A DNA stretch of 23,595 nucleotides from assembly GCA_003353825.1 (NCBI GenBank), contig PIVW01000028.1, positions 1 through 23,595 on the forward strand, given 5' to 3'. Position 1 is the first letter of the stretch, and each line of letters opens with the position of its first letter. The DNA is from Chloroflexota bacterium. GTDB taxonomy: Bacteria > Chloroflexota > Anaerolineae > J102. Below, in pieces: positions 7,559-14,047 of this stretch. Below the pieces are notes generated by a model. The model was given only the letters and a program-made list of their open reading frames with translations. It ran no database searches and had not been told where the DNA came from. A program made the position numbers and the translations under genes.

Positions 7559-10297
7559 ATGATGAATTACTTTGAGATTTTGGACATCCCTGAATCGACT
7601 ACAGATGAGCAGGCGATTGCTGCCGCTTATCCTCGTGCCCAGCAGAAATATCAGACCATGCTCAATCAGGGCATCGGTGAGCAACAACGGTTGGCCAGGG
7701 AGATGATGAATGGCAAGCTGGATACTGCTTATGAAACCCTGATGGACGCAAGCCAGCGCCAACGCTATCTGCGAGACCTGAAGTTCTCACGTGAGAGTGG
7801 TGTACCCATGGGGGAGGGCAGGGTGAAAGTCAGCTTCTCCTTGGGCGAGGGGTACGCAGACCATGAGTTTCTTGTGGTGGAGAATCCAGTACGCCATCCG
7901 TTGCAAGCCAATGGTCTAGGTATCGAATCTTTCCAGGAATATGTGTGCCGCTCGTGGGAAGCGCCCGATATGGCCCTCGAGCACATCAACAATCGCACGC
8001 TGGAGCGCTGGATCCACTACAGTGCCGGAGAGCGAGACATTGCCGATGCCATTAAATTTCTGCGTTGGGAGCCATCGCCGACACCGCCAGAAAATCTATT
8101 GGCGATGACTCAGGATATGCTGCAAAGCCGCTATTCTGTACCCACTCTCCCCCGCAGCCCCAGTGACTTTCTCGACGCTCTGCCAGATGTAATGGCCCCC
8201 ACCTGGCGCGTGACTCCGGCCACAGTCAACTTTGGACTGCTTTCCGGCAAAGGTGGCCGCCAACAAATGCAGATACGTATCTCATCCTGGAAACAGCCTT
8301 TGGGCGAACTCACAGCTCAATCCAACCATGCGGTTGTACGGCTTGACACTTCCAGATTAGCCGGACGGCACAGCCTCTTGGTCAGCATCGATACCGATGC
8401 ATTGAGCAGAGGGGAGGAGCTACAAGCACTTGTCACCATTACTTCCGAACATTTCGGTCAAGTGCAAGTGCCTGTTTTTGCCGCTCGCCCTAATCGGCTG
8501 ATGGGTAACAAGGAACTGGTCGAAAGCATCAATTTGCAAGCAGGGAAGGGTGCGTTCAAAGTGGGCGACTACCCCAACGCCGTCAGGTTCCTACGAGCGG
8601 GTAGAGCGTATCAAAACGCAGCAAGAGCAGAGTTTCAATTGGTTCAGCAGGCTTACCAGCGTCACGACTGGCCCCGGGTGATAGACCTGGCTCGCCAGTA
8701 CACCGAGCGTTACGAGAAGAATTCTGACTTGGTACAACAGTGGCTGGTCGAAGCTCTGCGCATGGTTGCGGGTTCAATCTTCCAACTGGGAGAGCACCGT
8801 CGCGCCCTGGAGATGCTGGCTGCCCTGGCTTGTGAAACAGCATACATTGATGACCACAAAGCCCTGGCTGCTAGTTGGACTGCGAAGCCGGAAGCGCAAC
8901 TCAGACTCAATCTGGAGAACCCGAAAGAAGATTGGGTGGGCGTGACTGAGTACTATGGCCTTAACTGGACGCATGGCAATGGCCGAGCAGATGGCAGCAA
9001 CTACGCCGGACCGGTGCCTCTGGACTTGTCCGCTCGCCGTGCAGTATGGCGTACCCGTAACAAGGTGTCTGTCATCCCACCCCTGATTGCCTACGAGGGC
9101 ATTCTTGTCGTCCGCAGCAGCGACTACCGGCACATCTTGGGCCTAGACGCGACATCGGGCGAGGTGGTGTGGCGACACAGCCAGGGGTTGACAGGTTCGC
9201 AATGTGCAGCACCCGTAGCCGGAGAGGGGAGTGTGTTTGTGGCCGACCCCGTTGGTGGTCTCTACGCTCTCGACATCCTTTCCGGCAGAGCTCGCTGGCC
9301 CCATCCCAAACAGTTGCGAGATGGCAAAGACATCGCCCTGGCCTACAGTGACGGCATCCTGTTTGTGGGCGAGGGGCGTCGCTTCATGGCGTTTGCGGCT
9401 GAGGATGGGGAGGAGTTGGGCGGCTTTGATGAATTGAAGGTCTGGGGCGGCCTGGCTGACGCCAACCCTCTCAATCTACTGGTAACCGACCAGTGTAGCC
9501 TTTTCCAGATGGTAGGAGGCCCTAATCCCACGATGATGTTCCTGGACATCAAAGATGGCGGCACCCTGCAATTCGAGATGCCAGTGAAAAGCTCTGTTGG
9601 CGGGGCGTTGGTGCGGTCGCTTTTTGGCAGCACGGCATCGGCTGCTGCGAACTGGGCAGCCTGGGAGGGTGAAATCTACTTGCCCTATCTCATCACCATG
9701 CAAATCGAGTGCAGAAGCAAGTATCGGGACTCGAATGGCAAGGTGAAGGAGCAAGTGGAGCGCAAGAGTTGGGGGGAATTGCACTTCTTCGTCTATGGAG
9801 CCAGGAGCCAAAAGCAGTTGGCACATGTCTGGCAAGTGGATTGGGGCACTGCCTACGAAGAAGGGAGTGGTTGCACTGTATCGATACAGAAAATCGAGTC
9901 GGCGGACGCCATTGCCGTCACCCCAGCCTTTGTGGTGAAGGAAGGGGAAATGAACGTCTACTACCCACCCGAACCAGACAAGCCGCTCCACCGTTTGGTA
10001 GCTGCCGCCTTTGGTAGCTATGTCTATTACTGGACATCGACCGACCAGAGCGTGTGGCAAAGTGGGGGGCGCAAAGTGGATGGCACTGTGCAGGCCATCG
10101 CCTTTGCCGGTCTCTATGACATGGTGACGACCGTTCATTCGATGAGCACTTCCTTTGTGGGCAATGTGTCCGAGGGTGACTCAACCGCCTACTACTTCCC
10201 CGATGACATCGGCAAAGTGATGGGTTCCCCTGCTATCTATGGAGATGTCATTTTCGTGACCACCAACAGTGGCGAGGTGATGGCTGTGGGGCGTTGA
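7559..10297 (+). CDS. J-like / BACON / helical-repeat / PQQ beta-propeller protein
   Basis: 912 residues from the ATGATG at 7559, with AAGGA at 7549-7553; the 13 codons upstream have no ribosome site, and 7562 is an equally possible start. Residues 3-70 resemble a J domain (NYFEILDIPESTTDEQAIAA) but lack HPD. Residues 118-172 match a helical segment of the preceding protein (NGLGIESF to ADAIKFL). Residues 215-308 form a BACON-like sandwich (WRVTPATVNFG to VQVPVFA). Residues 320-430 are TPR-like helices (GAFKVGDYPNAVRFLRAGRA). From about 485 to the end there is a PQQ-type beta-propeller with repeats such as ATSGEVVWRH and ILSGRARWPH. There is no signal peptide, unusual for PQQ propellers, so it is probably a cytosolic scaffold or sensor rather than a quinoprotein enzyme. 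It is the last gene before a terminator. Confidence 0.75.
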   Translation: MMNYFEILDIPESTTDEQAIAAAYPRAQQKYQTMLNQGIGEQQRLAREMMNGKLDTAYETLMDASQRQRYLRDLKFSRESGVPMGEGRVKVSFSLGEGYADHEFLVVENPVRHPLQANGLGIESFQEYVCRSWEAPDMALEHINNRTLERWIHYSAGERDIADAIKFLRWEPSPTPPENLLAMTQDMLQSRYSVPTLPRSPSDFLDALPDVMAPTWRVTPATVNFGLLSGKGGRQQMQIRISSWKQPLGELTAQSNHAVVRLDTSRLAGRHSLLVSIDTDALSRGEELQALVTITSEHFGQVQVPVFAARPNRLMGNKELVESINLQAGKGAFKVGDYPNAVRFLRAGRAYQNAARAEFQLVQQAYQRHDWPRVIDLARQYTERYEKNSDLVQQWLVEALRMVAGSIFQLGEHRRALEMLAALACETAYIDDHKALAASWTAKPEAQLRLNLENPKEDWVGVTEYYGLNWTHGNGRADGSNYAGPVPLDLSARRAVWRTRNKVSVIPPLIAYEGILVVRSSDYRHILGLDATSGEVVWRHSQGLTGSQCAAPVAGEGSVFVADPVGGLYALDILSGRARWPHPKQLRDGKDIALAYSDGILFVGEGRRFMAFAAEDGEELGGFDELKVWGGLADANPLNLLVTDQCSLFQMVGGPNPTMMFLDIKDGGTLQFEMPVKSSVGGALVRSLFGSTASAAANWAAWEGEIYLPYLITMQIECRSKYRDSNGKVKEQVERKSWGELHFFVYGARSQKQLAHVWQVDWGTAYEEGSGCTVSIQKIESADAIAVTPAFVVKEGEMNVYYPPEPDKPLHRLVAAAFGSYVYYWTSTDQSVWQSGGRKVDGTVQAIAFAGLYDMVTTVHSMSTSFVGNVSEGDSTAYYFPDDIGKVMGSPAIYGDVIFVTTNSGEVMAVGR

Positions 10298-10323
10298 GTG
10301 GACGGTCTACGAAACGACCAGCG

Positions 10324-10353
10324 AACACCGGCGGATTGTTGCCGGTGTTTCTG
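10324..10353 (+). terminator. Hairpin terminator closing the Hsp70/J-like gene array
   Basis: A 9 bp perfect stem, aacaccggc (10324-10332) with gccggtgtt (10341-10349), encloses an 8 nt loop and is followed by a short T-rich stretch. It lies 26 bp after the stop codon of the propeller gene. The T-tract is modest, so termination may be partial. Confidence 0.65.
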
Positions 10354-10449
10354 CTTGTTGATGTCTTCCAACAGATTACAGATATTTCATATTTATATAG
10401 AACCCTAACCGTGATGCTATATGGGTATGAAAAAGAAGACTGTTAAGTA

Positions 10450-10652
10450 CTTAATTTGACAATGGCACATTTCTCTAGACCATCAGGTACGATATCTTGT
10501 GGGTACCAGTTATTGACGCCCATATGCAGTAGGGTGACATCAATTGCCGTTCGTCAGTAACTGGGCCGGAATCTAGCGTGTCCCGTATACTGTAGTGCAT
10601 ATCAGAAACATACTACATGTAGTGGACTCTAATGTGCCATTGTCGTATTAAG
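10450..10652. repeat. 203 bp segment bounded by 22 bp imperfect inverted repeats (MITE-like)
   Basis: Bases 10450-10471 and 10631-10652 are inverted copies matching at 20 of 22 positions; both contain gacaatggcacatt or its complement. The 5-mer aagta flanks both sides (10445-10449 and 10656-10660), though the right copy sits 3 bp away from the repeat. Inside lies the 12 bp palindrome actacatgtagt (10612-10623). It carries no ORF. It could be a non-autonomous transposable element or a large cruciform. Confidence 0.4.
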
Positions 10653-11491
10653 CAAAAGTAATTTGGTATTCTGACCCAATGCCATCCAGCGGTAGCACCG
10701 CACTTGAACTGGGAGTTCACTTTTTGCGACGATTTTCAGGATATCGCTCCGAAAACACCTCGGTTTCAAGTAGATTTCTAGCCTTAACTCAAGTGTTTCG
10801 ATGAGCCGATGGTTCTCAAACAGGGTCAATTTCACTGACCAAGTTCAAGTGTAGTCCTACCTGCAGTATGTCTTCTTCCGTTTTTCGGGGAAATCCAGTC
10901 AAAGCATGCGATGATTTTGGCGTCTTCTAGAGGTGCCCTTGGAAGCGTGCGATGGAGCCGATCTTGACTGGGAAATGGACAAATGTAATGTGGTTCTTCC
11001 TATGGTTTTTAATAACCACTATTTTGAGTGTCATGTATCGCTTTTTGGAATCAAATAACAACAAGCTATGCCCGCGGACAATCAATAGCAGGGCATCTAT
11101 AGGACATATCTACCCCATAAAATCGCAGAATCGAGCCTCCAAAAGCAAAAAACGAGCGCAATGTCCTCAACTGGCATCGGACCAGTTCCCCCCAAGACCA
11201 ACAACACTATCCAATCACAAGAACCCCGACTTATATGTATTGATGGGTGCTTGGCACTACCACCGATACATTAGCTGTAATCGCCGAAATCGAGGCGTTA
11301 CCTTCAGAGCCTCAACACTAAGGCGCTTTTTTCTGCAACTGCTGATTCTGCTTTAATACCTTGCCCTCGAATGCCTTGCGCTGTTTTTGGAAGGCTGTGG
11401 TCATTTCCGGAAAGTGGCGAAAGGTGGTCCTGTTGTGCCCGAACATTTGGCGTTGTTTGGGCTGACAGCTCAAATTGATTGATTCCTATTT

Positions 11492-11674
11492 TTAATACCT
11501 TCGCCAAAATTGAAAAAGGCCCTTTGCGACAGACTCGTGACCAATTTCACCCCACATCAGGATGAATATCGAACGAAAATAGGGATGAGCGCCTTGAAAA
11601 CGACTAATTTTTGACACTTTCTTCCCATCAAATTGTCTGGTTTGACGCCGTAACGAAATTGGCGAAGGTATTAA
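11492..11674. repeat. 183 bp segment bounded by 16 bp perfect inverted repeats
   Basis: ttaataccttcgccaa at 11492-11507 is exactly inverted at 11659-11674. A partial third copy, ttaataccttgcc, lies at 11353-11365. No ORF is contained. The perfect repeats with a short AT-rich interior suggest a miniature transposable element, or paired binding sites for a regulator of the gene starting at 11748. No target-site duplication was recognised. Confidence 0.4.
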
Positions 11675-11683
11675 TTTTGCCCC

Positions 11684-11711
11684 TTGATTCTTGCACGAAT
11701 TCGTGTATAGT
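11684..11711 (+). promoter_or_regulatory. Promoter with a palindromic operator in its spacer
   Basis: TTGATT (11684-11689) and TATAGT (11706-11711) are separated by 16 nt. The spacer contains the perfect 12 bp palindrome CACGAATTCGTG (11694-11705), directly adjoining the -10 box. A protein bound there would block RNA polymerase. The downstream gene begins 36 bp further on. Confidence 0.55.
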
Positions 11712-11747
11712 TGAAGCTAGTATAAGGGAATCATGGAGGGTACACTC

Positions 11748-12164
11748 ATGGCAAAATCAAATATAAATGAGCATACAACTGAGAAACGTATGCAGAATCC
11801 TATTCACAAGAAAGGTGGTTATAAGCCTGCTGAGTTGCAAATATACGCTCGCCACCGAGCTGATGAGCAACTGACAAACATCTCAAATGTACTGATTGAC
11901 TATTGCGAGGATAAGGTCGAAACCGTTGAAGAACATGACGAGCACAGAGAGCCAATCGAGATGTCAGAGCGTCGAGAATTTCTGGTTCGTTTATCATGGG
12001 GCGGGGATGGTGATGGGTTCAAGATTATTACGGATGTGTGGGGCGAACCAGTGAGCGGCATCTACTTCTGGGAGGATTGGGGCGTTTACGAGGAGGTGCC
12101 ACTCAGCAATGATGAACTACGAATGGTGTACAACTATTACAATATTGACAATTTTAGCGAATGA
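11748..12164 (+). CDS. Hypothetical acidic protein under operator control
   Basis: 138 residues from the ATG at 11748, with GGAGGG at 11735-11740 seven bases upstream; the earlier ATG at 11733 overlaps that ribosome site and is unlikely. The first 40 residues are polar and basic (KSNINEHTTEKRMQNPIHKK), the rest strongly acidic and aromatic (RLSWGGDGDGFKIITDVWGE, then YFWEDWGVYEEVPLS). The family is not recognised. No membrane segment, signal peptide or metal motif is seen. Its small acidic character and tightly controlled promoter, in an accessory island, would fit a DNA mimic, anti-restriction protein or antitoxin-like factor, but nothing in the sequence proves any of these. Confidence 0.6.
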   Translation: MAKSNINEHTTEKRMQNPIHKKGGYKPAELQIYARHRADEQLTNISNVLIDYCEDKVETVEEHDEHREPIEMSERREFLVRLSWGGDGDGFKIITDVWGEPVSGIYFWEDWGVYEEVPLSNDELRMVYNYYNIDNFSE

Positions 12165-12186
12165 TATTTATGCGCGCAGAAGAGCG

Positions 12187-12224
12187 ATATCCCCCTGCAG
12201 TTTGGCACACTGGCAGGGGGATAT
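12187..12224. promoter_or_regulatory. Strong 12 bp hairpin upstream of the Xis-like gene
   Basis: atatccccctgc (12187-12198) is exactly inverted at 12213-12224 around a 14 nt loop. Neither side has a T-tract. The AAAGG ribosome site of the next gene follows at 12226-12230, so the hairpin ends right against it. It may modulate translation, protect an mRNA end, or be an operator. Confidence 0.45.
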
Positions 12225-12239
12225 GAAAGGAATCATATC

Positions 12240-12434
12240 ATGAAAACTGTGCGAGAAGCCGCCACTATGTTGGGTTATGATGAATCCCATGTCCGACGAC
12301 TTTGCATTGCAGGTAAACTGAAGGGGAGGAAAATGGGGTGGATGTGGGTGATATCGGAAAAGAGCATCAAAAAATGCCTCTTGACCAGCGCACCAAAAAT
12401 GGTACGATATAAGGAAGAATGCAGAAAACAATAA
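12240..12434 (+). CDS. Excisionase-like small HTH protein
   Basis: 64 residues, AAAGG nine bases upstream of the ATG. MKTVREAATMLGYDESHVRR begins a winged-helix fold of the MerR/Xis (HTH_17) type, and GRKMGWMWVISEKSIKK fits the wing and final strand. Such proteins act as excisionase or recombination directionality factors, or as local transcription regulators. Its end overlaps the start of the toxin gene by 16 bp, so in this locus it may act as regulator of the toxin-antitoxin operon. Fold assignment is fairly secure; the exact role is inferred. Confidence 0.7.
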   Translation: MKTVREAATMLGYDESHVRRLCIAGKLKGRKMGWMWVISEKSIKKCLLTSAPKMVRYKEECRKQ

Positions 12435-12781
12435 AACGGCGGGTGATGTTCTTCGATTCAGGGACGGGTCGAGAGCCGGTGAATGCCTGGTTGCGAAAGC
12501 TAACAAAGCGAGAACGAAGAACCATCGCTGAGGACATCAGAACTGTGCAGATGCGCTGGCCGCTGGGAATGCCGAAGGTGCGCAAACTCCTCCCGGGACT
12601 GTGGGAAATTCGCTCAAACCTGCATCGAAAAAACGCCAGGATATTGTTTACTACGCAAGAAAACGACCTGGTGCTTCTACATGGTTTCGTCAAGAAATCA
12701 CAAAAGACACCGGATAAGGAAATCAAAGTAGGGCGACAACGGTTGACAAGCGTACTAAGTATTAAACAGAGGAGACAATGA
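12419..12781 (+). CDS. higB: HigB/RelE-type toxin (Gp49-like family)
   Basis: 120 residues. The pattern FFDSGTGREPVNAWLRKLTK, then KVRKLLPGLWEIRSN, then LVLLHGFVKKSQKTPDKEI is characteristic of phage-derived Gp49-like HigB toxins, mRNA interferases that cleave on the ribosome. Arg, Lys and His residues of the usual basic face are present. AAGGAAG immediately precedes the ATG, but the spacing is short, so translation may depend on the overlapping upstream gene. The stop overlaps the antitoxin start (ATGATG). Toxin-before-antitoxin order is typical for HigBA. The C-terminus (VGRQRLTSVLSIKQRRQ) appears intact. Confidence 0.85.
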   Translation: MQKTIKRRVMFFDSGTGREPVNAWLRKLTKRERRTIAEDIRTVQMRWPLGMPKVRKLLPGLWEIRSNLHRKNARILFTTQENDLVLLHGFVKKSQKTPDKEIKVGRQRLTSVLSIKQRRQ

Positions 12782-13062
12782 TGCATAACAAATACATCGG
12801 CAGCGATTTTGATGACTTTCTGGTTGAGGAGGGTATCAAAGAAGAGGTGGAGGCTATCGCTACCAAACGAGTCTTGGCTTATCAGCTTATTGATTTGATG
12901 AAGCAGATGGAATTGAGCCAGACAACACTCGCTCACAAGATGCGGACAAGTCGGTCCGCCGTTACCCGTCTGCTCGATCCCGGCAATCAGTCGGTGACAT
13001 TGCACACCCTATCAAAAGCGGCGGGAGCATTGGGCAAACGCTTGCGGGTTGAGCTGAGATGA
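12778..13062 (+). CDS. higA: HigA-type XRE-family antitoxin
   Basis: 94 residues, or 93 if the second ATG at 12781 is used; agaggag at 12768-12774 fits the second better. The N-terminal 35 residues are acidic (DFDDFLVEEGIKEEVE). The C-terminal half is an XRE helix-turn-helix (LIDLMKQMELSQTTLAHKMRTSRSAVTRLL). It pairs with the overlapping HigB-like toxin, binds and neutralises it, and should repress the operon. The stop overlaps the start of the CopG gene (ATGA). Identification is confident from both sequence and position. Confidence 0.85.
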   Translation: MMHNKYIGSDFDDFLVEEGIKEEVEAIATKRVLAYQLIDLMKQMELSQTTLAHKMRTSRSAVTRLLDPGNQSVTLHTLSKAAGALGKRLRVELR

Positions 13063-13361
13063 AAAACACATTGCGCATCAATAGAAATCTCAAACGTTCC
13101 ATTCCTACGTTCTCATCGACTACGGATGAGGCTGAATACTGGGACACGCATGACCTAACCGATTTCGGGCCAATGGAAGCGTCACAGATTAGATTCACCT
13201 CTCGGCTGAATCGGTCACTAAATGTGCGATTTAACAACGAAGATGTGCAACGGTTACGCCTCAGTTCTGAGCGTCTGGGCATACATGCATCAACATTGGT
13301 GCGAATGATTGTACGCCGCCATTTGCAAACAGCGAAGCCGGTGCAGGCGGCGAGCGGGTAA
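13059..13361 (+). CDS. CopG-family antitoxin without its own toxin
   Basis: 100 residues. EAEYWDTHDLTDFG is the typical toxin-binding signature of CopG-type antitoxins (Pfam PF12441), and LNVRFNNEDVQRLRLSSERL plus STLVRMIVRRHL form the ribbon-helix-helix DNA-binding domain. Its start overlaps the stop of the HigA gene, giving translational coupling. Genes of this family usually sit beside a BrnT-like or RelE-like toxin; here the only toxin in reach is the HigB upstream. It could therefore be a third component or a rescued orphan. No strong ribosome site of its own is visible. Confidence 0.75.
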   Translation: MKNTLRINRNLKRSIPTFSSTTDEAEYWDTHDLTDFGPMEASQIRFTSRLNRSLNVRFNNEDVQRLRLSSERLGIHASTLVRMIVRRHLQTAKPVQAASG

Positions 13362-13387
13362 ACGCCATTGTCGAAGAAGGGAGTCTG

Positions 13388-13690
13388 ATGAGAAACGAAT
13401 TTGAACATCGCAGGGAACAAGCTCTGTTTCCGCTGGGCCAAACCGTGATGACCAGAGGGGTTGCTGTCCTGGTCGAGAAGGGAAAAATTGATCCCATCAC
13501 CTTATTGCTTCGCCATCGAGTTGGCGATTGGGGTGATATGGTGGAGGAAGACAGACAGATGAATGACTTAGCGCTCAAGGAGGGGGGACGCATCTTCTCA
13601 GCCTATGAGTTGCCGAACGGCATCAAGATTTGGCTGATCACCGAATGGGATAGGAGCGTGACAACCTTGTTGTTACCTGAAGAGTATTGA
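13388..13690 (+). CDS. Mobile-element-associated conserved protein, first of two paralogues
   Basis: 100 residues, AAGGGAG five bases upstream of the ATG. FPLGQTVMTRGVAVLVEKG, LLLRHRVGDWGDMVEED, GGRIFSAYELPNG and LITEWDRSVTTLLLPEEY form a pattern seen in short conserved proteins widespread on plasmids and genomic islands. The biochemical function is unknown. No transmembrane or DNA-binding motif is visible. The following gene encodes a diverged copy with the same order of motifs. It lies 26 bp after the CopG antitoxin gene, so cotranscription is plausible. Confidence 0.7.
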   Translation: MRNEFEHRREQALFPLGQTVMTRGVAVLVEKGKIDPITLLLRHRVGDWGDMVEEDRQMNDLALKEGGRIFSAYELPNGIKIWLITEWDRSVTTLLLPEEY

Positions 13691-13709
13691 AACAGCAGAA
13701 AACGGCAAT

Positions 13710-14030
13710 ATGGAACGAATCAAAGTTGACGGTCGGTCAGAAAACGAACAAGTATCGTTTCCCCTCGGCTGGCTTTTCATCTCGCCCTGGGCGGAGGGAG
13801 CGCTGACCGAAGCGGGGACGGACTGGTGTCTCCTTCTGCAACCCCATCTAGATGGAAATTGGGGCGACCTAGATGAGCTAGGGCGACGACGCAATAAGCG
13901 GGCGCTTGTGAACGGTGAGCAAGTTTCATCATCCTTTACGTTGCCTACCGGCAAAACTGTTATAGTTTTGACCAATGTTGGCGAGGGTGAGACCACCATT
14001 GTTACAGCCGAGGAATATGAGTCAGAGTGA
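13710..14030 (+). CDS. Mobile-element-associated conserved protein, second paralogue
   Basis: 106 residues. The motif order repeats that of the preceding gene: FPLGWLFISPWAEGALTEAG, GNWGDLDELGRRRNKRAL, SSSFTLPTGKTV and ETTIVTAEEYE. Identity to the neighbour is low, so the duplication is old. The DWGD/NWGD core with a following acidic pair is conserved in both. No clear ribosome site precedes the ATG, which lies 19 bp after the previous stop, so it may rely on coupling. Function unknown. Confidence 0.65.
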   Translation: MERIKVDGRSENEQVSFPLGWLFISPWAEGALTEAGTDWCLLLQPHLDGNWGDLDELGRRRNKRALVNGEQVSSSFTLPTGKTVIVLTNVGEGETTIVTAEEYESE

Positions 14031-14032
14031 GC

Positions 14033-14041
14033 TGATATAAT
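14033..14041 (+). promoter_or_regulatory. Extended -10 promoter abutting the next start codon
   Basis: TGATATAAT is a perfect extended -10 box (TG, one base, TATAAT). It ends only 6 nt before the ATG at 14048, so transcription would begin at or next to that ATG. No -35 is needed for such promoters. There is also no Shine-Dalgarno for the gene, consistent with a leaderless mRNA. Confidence 0.5.
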
Positions 14042-14047
14042 CACCCT

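Larger units (their letters stand above)
10354..11683. other. Gene-poor region with repeats and decayed frames
   Basis: About 1.3 kb without a convincing intact gene. It contains two inverted-repeat structures (10450-10652 and 11492-11674). It also holds a weak rightward frame at 10952-11356 with a hydrophobic start (MWFFLWFLITTILSVMYRF), whose downstream part looks more protein-like after switching frame (IAEIEALPSEPQH ending near 11325), as in a frameshifted remnant. Composition is lower in GC than the flanking operons. Probably insertion-scarred DNA. Confidence 0.4.

Noticed and set aside
10629..10835. 68-codon leftward frame
   Set aside because: Its end is made from the inverted repeat at 10631-10652; no start signal or family pattern.
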